A stretch of DNA of 64,000 nucleotides, taken from an uncultured Lachnospiraceae bacterium. Its GTDB lineage: Bacteria; Bacillota; Clostridia; Lachnospirales; Lachnospiraceae. The position numbers were made by a program, and so were the translations under genes. Below the pieces are notes generated by a model. The model worked only from the letters and a program-made list of their open reading frames with translations, was not told the origin of the DNA and did no database searches. The stretch's first letter is position 1. Each line of letters begins with the position of its first letter. The stretch covers positions 1-64,000 of the forward strand of contig CAMWLJ010000005.1 of NCBI GenBank assembly GCA_947175055.1, given 5' to 3'. Shown here in pieces: positions 36,673 through 44,681 of the stretch.

Positions 36673-39132
36673 CTATTCGATCTGCAGGATCCGTTTCGTC
36701 AGCTTTACGGCATCCGCAGCGTCTTTGGAATATCCGTCTGCACCGATCTCATCTGCATATTCCTGGGTGATCACGGCGCCACCCACAATGATCCTGGCGT
36801 CTACATGCTGCTGTCTCGCATAATCGATCACATGCTGCATCTGCTGCATAGTGGTCGTCATCAGCGCAGACAACGCTATGACCTGTGCGTTGTGTTCTTT
36901 TGCCGCCGCGATGATCTTCTCCTTCGGCACATCCTTGCCAAGGTCAATCACCTTAAAGCCATAATTCCTGAGCATCAATGCGACCAGATTCTTGCCAATG
37001 TCGTGAATATCCCCCTCCACCGTAGCGATCACCACAGTCGGCATCTCCTGTCCGGACTGGTCGCCCATCAGCAGTGGCTCCAAGTATTCTATGGAAGCTT
37101 TCATAGCCTCCGCACCGGCGATCAGCTGGGGCAGGAAATACTTTCCTTTATCAAAAAGTGCTCCCACTTCATTGATGGCCGGCAGCAATACGTCGTCCAA
37201 GATCGCCTTCGCCTCATATCCTTCCTGCAGCGCCTGCTTTGTGTCCTCCACGATAACGCCGCCGCTGCCTTTCAATACATCGGCATACAATTTATCCTTT
37301 ATGGTGCCGCCCTGCTCCGGTACGGCCGCCGTCTGCCGGATATGGATACCGGTATTTTGCGGCTGCGTGCCTCCCTGAGCCTCCCGTTTGGCCTTCACCG
37401 CATCCATCAGCTGAATATAGCGCAGATCCGCCTCCTTCTTCCCAAGCAGCAGATCCGATGCGAAAGCACAGCTGACAAGCAGCTCCTGCGACGGATTAGC
37501 GATGGCCATGGTCAGCCCTGCCTGGATCGCCATCGTCAGAAATGTGGTATTGACGAAGCTGCGTTCCGGCAGGCCAAAGGAAATATTGGAAAGGCCGCAG
37601 ATCGTCGCCAGGCCCCTTTCCTTACAGTAACGAATCGTCTCCAATGTCTCCAGTGCCGCTTTCTTGTTGGTGCCCACCGTAGTCACCAGACCGTCCACTA
37701 CAATATCCTCTTTGTCCATACCGAGCGCATAAGCCCGCTCCTGTATCTTCTCTATAATGTCGATCTTCTCCTGAAGACTGTCCGGCAGTCCTGCATCTGA
37801 CAGGGGCAGGAGGACGAACATGGCGCCGTATTTCTTTGCGATCGGCAATAATGCGTCTACTTTCGTCTTCTCATAAGAGATCGAATTGATCAATGCCCGG
37901 CCGGGATATCTGCGAAGCGCCGCTTCCAGTACATTCACATGGCTGGAATCCAAAGAAAGGGGCAGATTCGTAATGCCGCTCACTGTCTCGATGGCTTTCA
38001 ACATCATCGTTTCCTCGTCGATACCGCCCATACCCATATTGATATCTAGAATATCCGCGCCGCAGGCTTCCTGTTCCTCTGCCAGATCGGATACCATCTC
38101 CATGGATCCGGCCCGCAGCTGCTCCTGCAGTTTCTTTTTGCCGGTAGGATTGATCCGTTCTCCAACAATGATAAAATTATCCTCCAGACCGAAAGCTACC
38201 GTCTGCCGCTCACTCGTCAGAAAACGTTTCCTGGGCTTTTGCCTGGATATTATCGGCATGGTGCCTACCGCCTCCTTCAGCGCCCGGATATGCGCAGGTG
38301 TGGTCCCACAGCAGCCGCCCACGATTAAAGCACCTGCCTCCACGATCCTCTTCATACTTTCGCCGAAAGCCGCAGGTTCCATATCATAGACCGTATTCCC
38401 GTTCTGGTCCAGAGACGGAAGTCCGGCATTGGGTTTGGCAATAATCGGTACAGAAGTCACTTCAGCCATCCGGCGGATGATGTCCGCCATTTTATCAGGC
38501 CCCGTAGAACAGTTAGTGCCCACAGCATCGGCACCCAGGCTCTCCAATACCACTGCCGCCGTCACGGCGTCGGTTCCGTATAATGTCCTGCCATCCGATT
38601 CAAAAGTCATCGTAGCCATCACCGGCAGCTCACAGACTTCTTTTGCTGCGATCAGAGCAGCCCTGGTCTCTTGCAGACTCATCATCGTTTCCACCACAAG
38701 AAGATCTACGCCCGCCTCCGCCAAGTAGGTGATCTGTTCCTTATAGACATCGATCAGTTCTTCCAGATCGATACTGCCGATCGGTGCAAGCTGTGCCCCC
38801 GTCATGGTAATGTCCCCGGCTACCAAAGCCCTGTCGCCAACAGCCTCTCTGGACAATGCCACCAGATCCAGGTTGATCTGGCGAGTCTGCGCCTCCATCC
38901 CATACTCCGCCAGCTTGACGCGATTAGACGTAAACGTAGGCGCATAGACGATATTCGTACCTGCCGCCACAAAGGCCTGCTGCAGCTCCACCAGCGTCCT
39001 GCCGTTTTCCAGGATCCATTTCTCCGGACATACACCTGCAGGCATTCCTTTCTGCTGTAGGTTTGATCCCGTGGCCCCGTCCAAAAAAATGGGACTTCCT
39101 TTGAATAATGCCTGAAATTCCTGTTTCTTCAT
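36673..39132 (-). CDS. metH: Cobalamin-dependent methionine synthase without reactivation domain
   Basis: 819 aa. Residues about 1-290 homocysteine methyltransferase (zinc Cys in VGTNCSTGP and VGGCCGTTP), about 315-570 pterin-binding (ERINPTGKKKL, DINMG), about 610-690 B12 cap, and 700-819 B12-binding with the His-on motif DIHDIGKN. The C-terminal SAM-binding reactivation domain of E. coli MetH is absent, as in many Clostridia, where a separate protein supplies it. It is not seen in this window. A small ATGCGG/CCGCAT hairpin lies in its leader. Confidence 0.93.
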   Translation of the reverse strand: MKKQEFQALFKGSPIFLDGATGSNLQQKGMPAGVCPEKWILENGRTLVELQQAFVAAGTNIVYAPTFTSNRVKLAEYGMEAQTRQINLDLVALSREAVGDRALVAGDITMTGAQLAPIGSIDLEELIDVYKEQITYLAEAGVDLLVVETMMSLQETRAALIAAKEVCELPVMATMTFESDGRTLYGTDAVTAAVVLESLGADAVGTNCSTGPDKMADIIRRMAEVTSVPIIAKPNAGLPSLDQNGNTVYDMEPAAFGESMKRIVEAGALIVGGCCGTTPAHIRALKEAVGTMPIISRQKPRKRFLTSERQTVAFGLEDNFIIVGERINPTGKKKLQEQLRAGSMEMVSDLAEEQEACGADILDINMGMGGIDEETMMLKAIETVSGITNLPLSLDSSHVNVLEAALRRYPGRALINSISYEKTKVDALLPIAKKYGAMFVLLPLSDAGLPDSLQEKIDIIEKIQERAYALGMDKEDIVVDGLVTTVGTNKKAALETLETIRYCKERGLATICGLSNISFGLPERSFVNTTFLTMAIQAGLTMAIANPSQELLVSCAFASDLLLGKKEADLRYIQLMDAVKAKREAQGGTQPQNTGIHIRQTAAVPEQGGTIKDKLYADVLKGSGGVIVEDTKQALQEGYEAKAILDDVLLPAINEVGALFDKGKYFLPQLIAGAEAMKASIEYLEPLLMGDQSGQEMPTVVIATVEGDIHDIGKNLVALMLRNYGFKVIDLGKDVPKEKIIAAAKEHNAQVIALSALMTTTMQQMQHVIDYARQQHVDARIIVGGAVITQEYADEIGADGYSKDAADAVKLTKRILQIE

Positions 39133-39167
39133 CCTCTAATGCACTCTCCCGTGTGATATCTATAATT

Positions 39168-39183
39168 ATGCGGTTGCCCGCAT
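39168..39183. other. Small hairpin in the metH leader
   Basis: ATGCGG-TTGC-CCGCAT (GCAA loop on the transcript), 35 nt before metH. No SAM or cobalamin riboswitch pattern is recognisable in the 100-bp gap. Confidence 0.4.
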
Positions 39184-39232
39184 CATTGTATCATTTCTAT
39201 ATTATTCTACGGCAAAATTAATATAGCCCTCA

Positions 39233-39901
39233 TTACTCCTCCGGCGTTTCTTCATAGAAGACGGTATCATCCGTATCAAAATCATCTGCGGCATCCCCCG
39301 CGCCAACGTCCTGTTCTGTTTCTACAGGTGTCTCTTCGCCTTCTTCCTCTTCTTTGTCCTTATTCAGATAGCCGCCGCCCAGGATACCGCTCTCCTCCGT
39401 GTACGTAATCCCTTCTCCTTCCGGAATCTCTCCGTGCAGAATAGAAATGATGTACTGAATGCGGATATTTGCCCGGTCGTAATATTCCCGTGCCGCCTGC
39501 GCCGTCGGCTCATCGAAGACCTCCGTCTCATAAACGCTATGATACAATGCCACCGCTTGTTGCATGTTCTCGTCCGCCTCATCTGCTAAACTATCCACCG
39601 TTGAAAACGCATCCGGCACGGTAAGTTCCGCCATCCAGGTAAACTCTGCCTGCAACTGATCCAGATAAGAAAGTAGCTGCTCCTTCGCATCCGGCGCAGA
39701 GGCGTCGATCGCATTCATCCCTTCATGATAAGAAGCAATATGCTCAAAAAACGTATTCATGTCCTCCTGATATGCCGTCAATTCCTCATCCTGTCCACAG
39801 GCCGTGATCAGGATGCCGCACAATAAAACCACACATAAGATCACTATTCTATTACATCGGAAAACGCCTCGAATCTCCGAGACTCCATTTCCAGTCATCA
39901 C
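39233..39901 (-). CDS. Hypothetical lipoprotein with acidic tail
   Basis: 222 aa. Signal peptide with hydrophobic core (IVILCVVLLCGILITAC) and lipobox ITAC, so the mature protein is lipid-anchored on the outer face. The middle is helical and the last 50 residues are strongly acidic (EEEEGEETP, DDFDTDDT). Start GTG 39901 has GGAGG at 8 nt. No family recognised. Confidence 0.75.
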   Translation of the reverse strand: MMTGNGVSEIRGVFRCNRIVILCVVLLCGILITACGQDEELTAYQEDMNTFFEHIASYHEGMNAIDASAPDAKEQLLSYLDQLQAEFTWMAELTVPDAFSTVDSLADEADENMQQAVALYHSVYETEVFDEPTAQAAREYYDRANIRIQYIISILHGEIPEGEGITYTEESGILGGGYLNKDKEEEEGEETPVETEQDVGAGDAADDFDTDDTVFYEETPEE

Positions 39902-39948
39902 AAACGTTTCCTCCGGTCATATATTCTGATTATACTGGGAATACATAT

Positions 39949-40587
39949 CTATCTTGTGCCGAAAATCCTGTCACCGGCATCCCCAAGCCCCGGGCAGATA
40001 TAGGCGTGTTCATTCAGGCAGCGATCCAGATGGCCCACATAGATCTGAATATCCGGATGATCCTTCTTAAGCCGCTCTAACCCTTCCGGCGCAGCGATGA
40101 TACACATGAATTTGATATGTCTCCCGCCGTGCTGTTTGATGAAATCCACCGCCTCGGAACCAGATCCGCCCGTTGCAAGCATCGGATCTACCACAACGAT
40201 CGTCCTTAAGTCGATCGGCTCAGGCAGCTTACAATAATATTCATGCGGTTCATGGGTATCAGGATCCCTGTACAATCCGATATGTCCCACCTTCGCGCTT
40301 GGCACCAGAGCCAGAATGCCATTGACCATGCCCAATCCCGCTCTTAAGATCGGCACAACGGCCAGTTTCTTGCCGGCAAGCATAGGCGTCATACACTTCT
40401 CGATCGGTGTCTCCACTTCCACATCTTCCAAAGGAAGATCCCGCAGAGCCTCATATCCCATCAGCATCGCGATCTCTTCGATGCATTTCCTGAATTCGTT
40501 TGTTCCCGTGTTGATATCCCTGATATGAGAGATCTTGTGCTGTATCAGCGGATGATCCATAATAAATACGTTTTCCTTCTTTTCCAT
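39949..40587 (-). CDS. upp: Uracil phosphoribosyltransferase
   Basis: 212 aa. Makes UMP from uracil and PRPP in the cytoplasm. PRPP loop [18 protein letters not shown] and the uracil-contacting [11 protein letters not shown]-terminus. Divergent from the uracil permease gene, with back-to-back promoters; together they form the uracil uptake and salvage pair. Confidence 0.97.
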   Translation of the reverse strand: MEKKENVFIMDHPLIQHKISHIRDINTGTNEFRKCIEEIAMLMGYEALRDLPLEDVEVETPIEKCMTPMLAGKKLAVVPILRAGLGMVNGILALVPSAKVGHIGLYRDPDTHEPHEYYCKLPEPIDLRTIVVVDPMLATGGSGSEAVDFIKQHGGRHIKFMCIIAAPEGLERLKKDHPDIQIYVGHLDRCLNEHAYICPGLGDAGDRIFGTR

Positions 40588-40683
40588 CTTTCGTCCTCTT
40601 TTCTTACTTGCGTCTCACCTTCCCCAGGCAAACACCCTATGAAACGTGAAGCAAGTATCCTCTAAGGTTACTCCTATCTATAA

Positions 40684-40712
40684 ATAGTAATGATTTCTGA
40701 CGTTTAAGTCAA
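40684..40712 (-). promoter_or_regulatory. Promoter of upp
   Basis: Minus strand TTGACT (40707-40712), 17-bp spacer, TACTAT (40684-40689). The leader is about 90 nt; no PyrR-binding loop was recognised. Confidence 0.65.
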
Positions 40713-40738
40713 CAATTTTTATTTGTTTTCTAAATTGC

Positions 40739-40767
40739 TTGCCAAAAGGAACCGCAGTCTTTATAAT
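40739..40767 (+). promoter_or_regulatory. Promoter of the uracil permease gene
   Basis: TTGCCA (40739-40744), 17-bp spacer, perfect TATAAT (40762-40767), about 50 nt before the start codon. Confidence 0.75.
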
Positions 40768-40824
40768 CACTTTAGGCTACCTGTTAATCCAATAGATTTT
40801 ACATGATGAGAAGGGAGATTTATA

Positions 40825-42204
40825 ATGAGTAACAACTTTGAAGCCATTCGGGACGCAAGGAGTCTTGGCGTTCCCAAGATGCTGCTGCTCGGTCTGCAGC
40901 ATATGTTCGCAATGTTCGGTGCAACGATTCTTGTACCGATCCTGGTCAACAGCTATTTTAATGGAGAGGGTCTTTCGATTCAGGTAACATTATTCTTTGC
41001 AGGAATCGGCACCCTCTTTTTCCATGTCTGCTCAAAGCTGAAAGTACCGGCCTTTCTGGGTTCCTCCTTTGCTTTTCTGGGCGGATTTGCTACAGTGGCA
41101 AATTTAGACAGCGGCATATTCGCCGACATGACCTACGGTGAGAAATTACCCTATGCCTGCGGCGGTATCGTGGTTGCCGGCATTCTGTATCTGATCCTGG
41201 CTCTGGTGATCAAGCTGGTCGGCGTGAAGCAGGTCATGCGCTTCCTGCCCCCTGTGGTAACCGGACCGATCATCATCTGCATCGGCTTAAGCCTGGCTCC
41301 TTCTGCAGTAAACAACGCATCCTCTAACTGGTTCCTGGCGCTGATCGCGCTGGCAGTCATCGTCATCTTTAACATCTGGGGAAAAGGCATGTGGAAGATC
41401 ATCCCCATTCTCCTTGGCGTTGTGATCTCCTACATGGCAGCTTTGATCATGAACGCAGTGGGATTTACCAACGCAGACGGAAGCGCCATCCTTGACTTTT
41501 CCGGTGTGGCGGCTTCTTCTGTCGTGGGACTGCCCCCTTTCCTCCTCTGCAAATTCGATGTGACGGCGATCCTGGTCATGGCACCTATCGCACTGGCTAC
41601 CATGATGGAGCATATCGGTGATATCTCTGCCATCTCCGCAACTGTTGGTGAAAACTATCTGGAAGATCCCGGACTGCACCGCACTCTGATCGGCGATGGT
41701 CTTGCCACTTCCCTCTCTGCACTGTTTGGTGGTCCGGCCAACACTACTTACGGTGAGAATACCGGTGTGCTGGAATTGAGCGGTGTACACGATCCAAAGG
41801 TGATCCGTCTGGCAGCATTGTATGCCATCATCTTAAGCTTTATCCCGAAGATGTCGGCTATCATCGGCTCCCTGCCTTCAGCCATCATCGGCGGCGTCAG
41901 TTTTATTCTCTATGGTATGATCTCCGCCATCGGTGTCAGAAATATCGTAGAAAACAAAGTGGATTTCACAAAGTCAAGGAATCTGATCATCGCTGCAGTC
42001 ATCCTTGTCTGCGGCCTCGGCTTCTCCGGCGGTCTTACTTTTACCATAGGCGGTACTTCCATCACTTTGACTTCTCTCGCGATCGCTGCATTGGCAGGAA
42101 TCATCCTGAATGCTATCCTTCCGGGTAATGATTATACCTTCGGTGAGAACCCCAATGGTGATATCAACAGAGGTGTCAGTTTTAACCCGCAGAAAAAGAA
42201 ATAG
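40825..42204 (+). CDS. uraA: Uracil permease (NCS2/UraA family)
   Basis: 459 aa with about 14 membrane segments. Nucleobase-proton symporter; signature GGPANTTYGENTGV near residue 305 and the start LLLGLQHMFAMFGATILVP. Preceded by GGGAG at a good distance. Works with upp, which lies divergently. Plus-strand single gene ended by one or two hairpins. Confidence 0.95.
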   Translation: MSNNFEAIRDARSLGVPKMLLLGLQHMFAMFGATILVPILVNSYFNGEGLSIQVTLFFAGIGTLFFHVCSKLKVPAFLGSSFAFLGGFATVANLDSGIFADMTYGEKLPYACGGIVVAGILYLILALVIKLVGVKQVMRFLPPVVTGPIIICIGLSLAPSAVNNASSNWFLALIALAVIVIFNIWGKGMWKIIPILLGVVISYMAALIMNAVGFTNADGSAILDFSGVAASSVVGLPPFLLCKFDVTAILVMAPIALATMMEHIGDISAISATVGENYLEDPGLHRTLIGDGLATSLSALFGGPANTTYGENTGVLELSGVHDPKVIRLAALYAIILSFIPKMSAIIGSLPSAIIGGVSFILYGMISAIGVRNIVENKVDFTKSRNLIIAAVILVCGLGFSGGLTFTIGGTSITLTSLAIAALAGIILNAILPGNDYTFGENPNGDINRGVSFNPQKKK

Positions 42205-42222
42205 AACACTTACAAAAGAGAA

Positions 42223-42259
42223 AGCAGGCGGCTTTTTTATCTTTAAGCAGCCGCCTGCT
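42223..42259 (+). terminator. Hairpin after the uracil permease gene
   Basis: AGCAGGCGGC and GCCGCCTGCT form a perfect 10-bp stem with a 17-nt T-rich loop. The T run lies in the loop on plus and TTTCTCTTTT follows on minus, so it may act for the convergent minus transcript too. Confidence 0.6.
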
Positions 42260-42288
42260 AAATCCTTTCAAGATCTTTCTGTATCTCA

Positions 42289-42328
42289 ATCCCACGATAT
42301 CCTAATATTAAGCAGGATATCGTGGGAT
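42289..42328. terminator. 15-bp perfect inverted repeat between convergent genes
   Basis: ATCCCACGATATCCT and AGGATATCGTGGGAT surround a 10-nt loop, between the uracil permease and HMA genes. T run is weak on both sides, so it is a stem with probable bidirectional terminator or RNase barrier role. Confidence 0.6.
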
Positions 42329-42341
42329 CATCTGACTTCTT

Positions 42342-42560
42342 CTAGAAAACGATCTCGCAATCAGGCTCCACCTTCCTGCAAGCCTTCAACACCTTCTTCA
42401 TTACTGTCTTCTCGTCTGCCCCCTCTGCAAACTCCACCTTCATCTTCTGTGTCATAAAACTGACAACAGCATCCGTGACTCCCTCTGTCTTCTTAGCCGC
42501 TTCCTGCATCTTCTCCGCGCAGTTGGCACAGTCTACTTCAATCTTATACGTTTTGTTCAT
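42342..42560 (-). CDS. Heavy-metal-associated (HMA) domain protein
   Basis: 72 aa, one HMA ferredoxin-like domain with the metal motif CANC (CxxC) at residues 10-13. It resembles soluble copper or zinc chaperones and the N-terminal domains of P1B ATPases. No P-type ATPase gene lies next to it. It is 67 nt downstream of the ArsR-type sensor and likely co-transcribed. Confidence 0.88.
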   Translation of the reverse strand: MNKTYKIEVDCANCAEKMQEAAKKTEGVTDAVVSFMTQKMKVEFAEGADEKTVMKKVLKACRKVEPDCEIVF

Positions 42561-42627
42561 CTCATTTCCTCCGTTCCCTTGTCTTAAATATCCTGGATTT
42601 CCTTAAACAGCCGCATAGCTCCTTCTT

Positions 42628-43011
42628 CTATTCCTCCACGTGCTCCATCCCCATACTGATGATTGCCCGCACATGCTCGTCATCCAGGGAATAAAAGATT
42701 GATTTGCCCTCCCGTCTAAACTTCACCAACTTAGATGTCTTGAGAATCCTCAACTGATGACTCACAGAAGACTGGCTCAGGTTCAACAGCCTGGCAATAT
42801 CATTGACACATAGTTCATTCTCAAACATGGAATACAGAATTTTGATTCTGGTGGAATCCCCGAATACCTTAAACAGCTCTGCAAGATCGTACAGGATCTC
42901 GTCATCCGGCTGCTGGTCCTGGATACCTTTGATGATGTCTTCCCGTGCTTCTAAAAATTCTTTCTCCGCAAATGACGGGCTGTTTTCCGCTTTCCTGTTG
43001 TTTTCTGCCAT
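42628..43011 (-). CDS. ArsR/SmtB family metal-responsive repressor with alpha-5 zinc site
   Basis: 127 aa winged-helix repressor (LNLSQSSVSHQLRILKTSKLV recognition region). The C-terminal helix has D-x-H-x10-H-x2-E (DEHVRAIISMGMEHVEE), exactly the alpha-5 site of SmtB/CzrA zinc sensors. The alpha-3 box is ELCVND, with only one Cys, so a Cys-rich cadmium or arsenic site is lacking. Zinc or cobalt release from DNA is thus expected from family knowledge. Its promoter overlaps a matching palindrome. Confidence 0.92.
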   Translation of the reverse strand: MAENNRKAENSPSFAEKEFLEAREDIIKGIQDQQPDDEILYDLAELFKVFGDSTRIKILYSMFENELCVNDIARLLNLSQSSVSHQLRILKTSKLVKFRREGKSIFYSLDDEHVRAIISMGMEHVEE

Positions 43012-43113
43012 TGTTTACTCCATTTCCACGTTCCCCATGTCCAGGCAGCACCCCGGACTGCACCCAAACGCTCTCCTATACAGTTCTCGTTCAACTTGCT
43101 GTGAGGCATTTTT

Positions 43114-43149
43114 CCCGCGAGCAACGAGCCAAGTGGCTGCTTGCAGCGG
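43114..43149. repeat. Short dispersed hairpin repeat, copy 2
   Basis: Identical over 36 nt to the copy at 5375. It lies inside the transcribed leader of the ArsR-type gene, between the start of transcription and the start codon. Confidence 0.8.
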
Positions 43150-43160
43150 ATCTTCGACTA

Positions 43161-43192
43161 TTATACATATGCTCAACTGTTCATATGTATAA
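43161..43192. promoter_or_regulatory. SmtB/ArsR-type operator
   Basis: TTATACATATG-N10-CATATGTATAA, an 11-bp perfect inverted repeat. Read as half-sites it is ATATGAACA and ATATGCTCA with a 2-bp centre, the 12-2-12 form bound by SmtB/CzrA-type repressors. It overlaps the -10 and start of transcription. Confidence 0.75.
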
Positions 43193-43217
43193 TAATAAAT
43201 TCTCTTTCTATTGTCAA
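43189..43217 (-). promoter_or_regulatory. Promoter of the ArsR-type gene
   Basis: Minus strand TTGACA (43212-43217), 17-bp spacer, TATTAT (43189-43194). Leader about 170 nt. Confidence 0.75.
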
Positions 43218-43397
43218 TCCTTATTCTGAAAATACTACAGCGCCTTCCATTTTATGTTTCTCCTGAGAACCGCCTAAAAACGTCGATACTTAATGAGGTT
43301 TTTCACGAATTTAGTACCGTTACGTTTGGAACCGAGCAAAAGCGCGTCCGAAGATGAACTATAGTATCCTACTGTTTCACTGACACAGATAAGAATA

Positions 43398-44645
43398 TCA
43401 GCTTCGGATCTGCCCGTCTCCACGGATCAGGTATTTATAAGTCGTCAATTCCTTAAGACCCATAGGGCCTCTTGCATGCAGCTTCTGTGTGCTGATCCCG
43501 ATCTCCGCGCCAAAGCCAAATTCAAAGCCGTCCGTAAAGCGTGTGGATGCATTGACATACACACACGCAGAATCCACTTCCCGCAGGAACTTTTCTGCAT
43601 GTTCCCTGTTCCCGGTAAGAATAGCATCGGAATGTTTGGTGTTATAACGGTTGATATGGGCTATGGCTTCCTCCACAGATGATACTGTCTTCATGGATAT
43701 GATATAATCCAGATATTCCCTGCCATAGTCTTCTTCCGTTACTGCCACTGCATCCGGGATCAGTGCGCGCACATTTTCATCTCCGCGCATCTCCACCTGC
43801 TTATCCCGCAATGCACATCCAAGCACAGGCAATAACTTATCTGCGATCTTCTCATGGATCAGCAGAGATTCGCAGGCATTACATACACCGATCCGCTGTG
43901 TCTTGGCATTTATGATGATGGACACAGCCTGCGTCAGATCCGCATCCTCATCTACATAGATATGACAATTGCCCGTTCCTGTCTCGATCACAGGGATGGT
44001 GCTGTTCTCTACCACCGCACGGATCAGCCCCGCGCCGCCTCTGGGAATCAGCACATCCACATACTGCTTTAACTTCATAAAGGCTGTCGTAACCGCCCTG
44101 TCATTGTCTTCGATCAACTGTACCGCATCCGCTGTGACAGCTTCTGCCACAAGCGCTTCCCGGATCACTTCCGTGATAGCGACGTTCGAGTAAGCTGCGT
44201 CTTTACCACCCTTTAAGATCACGGCGTTCCCTGTCTTAAAGCACAATCCAAAGGCATCTGCCGTCACATTAGGCCGGGCTTCATAGATAATGCCGATCAC
44301 CCCCATGGGCACTCTTACCTTGTCAATGTGCAGCCCGTTAGGCCGGTCAAAGGACTCCATGATCGTCCCCACCGGATCTGTCAGTTCTGCAATCTGTAAC
44401 AAGCCCTCCGCCATACTTTTGATACGCTCCGGCGTCAACTTCAAACGATCCAGCAGCCCTGCCGTCATGCCTCCTGCCGCCGCGATCTCATAGTCTTTGT
44501 CGTTAGCCATAAGGATACGGTCTGTAGCCGTTGTCAAAGCGGCTGCCGCTGTCCGCAGAACCCTGTTCTTGTCCTCCGTGGATAGTCTCTGTAATTCATA
44601 CTTTGCCGCAACGGCTCTTTGTCCTAACTTCTCTAAATATTCCAT
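43398..44645 (-). CDS. proA: Glutamate-5-semialdehyde dehydrogenase (gamma-glutamyl phosphate reductase)
   Basis: 415 aa, NADPH-dependent second step of proline synthesis. Catalytic Cys in RIGVCNACES, and VPMGVIGIIYEARPNVT for the cofactor. Usually next to proB; here proB is 5.3 kb upstream on the same strand. Confidence 0.96.
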   Translation of the reverse strand: MEYLEKLGQRAVAAKYELQRLSTEDKNRVLRTAAAALTTATDRILMANDKDYEIAAAGGMTAGLLDRLKLTPERIKSMAEGLLQIAELTDPVGTIMESFDRPNGLHIDKVRVPMGVIGIIYEARPNVTADAFGLCFKTGNAVILKGGKDAAYSNVAITEVIREALVAEAVTADAVQLIEDNDRAVTTAFMKLKQYVDVLIPRGGAGLIRAVVENSTIPVIETGTGNCHIYVDEDADLTQAVSIIINAKTQRIGVCNACESLLIHEKIADKLLPVLGCALRDKQVEMRGDENVRALIPDAVAVTEEDYGREYLDYIISMKTVSSVEEAIAHINRYNTKHSDAILTGNREHAEKFLREVDSACVYVNASTRFTDGFEFGFGAEIGISTQKLHARGPMGLKELTTYKYLIRGDGQIRS

Positions 44646-44681
44646 ATGATCCCTCTTTTCTTCTATTCCGAAACTTCACGA

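Larger units (their letters stand above)
43012..43397. other. 386-bp region between arsR-type gene and proA
   Basis: No gene supported. Holds copy 2 of the hairpin repeat (43114-43149), the metal operator and promoter of the ArsR gene, and about 180 bp after the proA stop in which I see nothing definite. Confidence 0.7.

Noticed and set aside
36577-37800. 407-aa plus-strand ORF antisense to metH
   Set aside because: Shadow of metH; the composition (many Leu, His, Arg, Gln) is typical of reverse-strand translation.
39133-39232. SAM or cobalamin riboswitch before metH
   Set aside because: The gap is about 100 bp and shows only a small hairpin.
40588-40824. PyrR-binding attenuators before upp and the uracil permease gene
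   Set aside because: No PyrR loop consensus or terminator-antiterminator pair was recognised in the short leaders.
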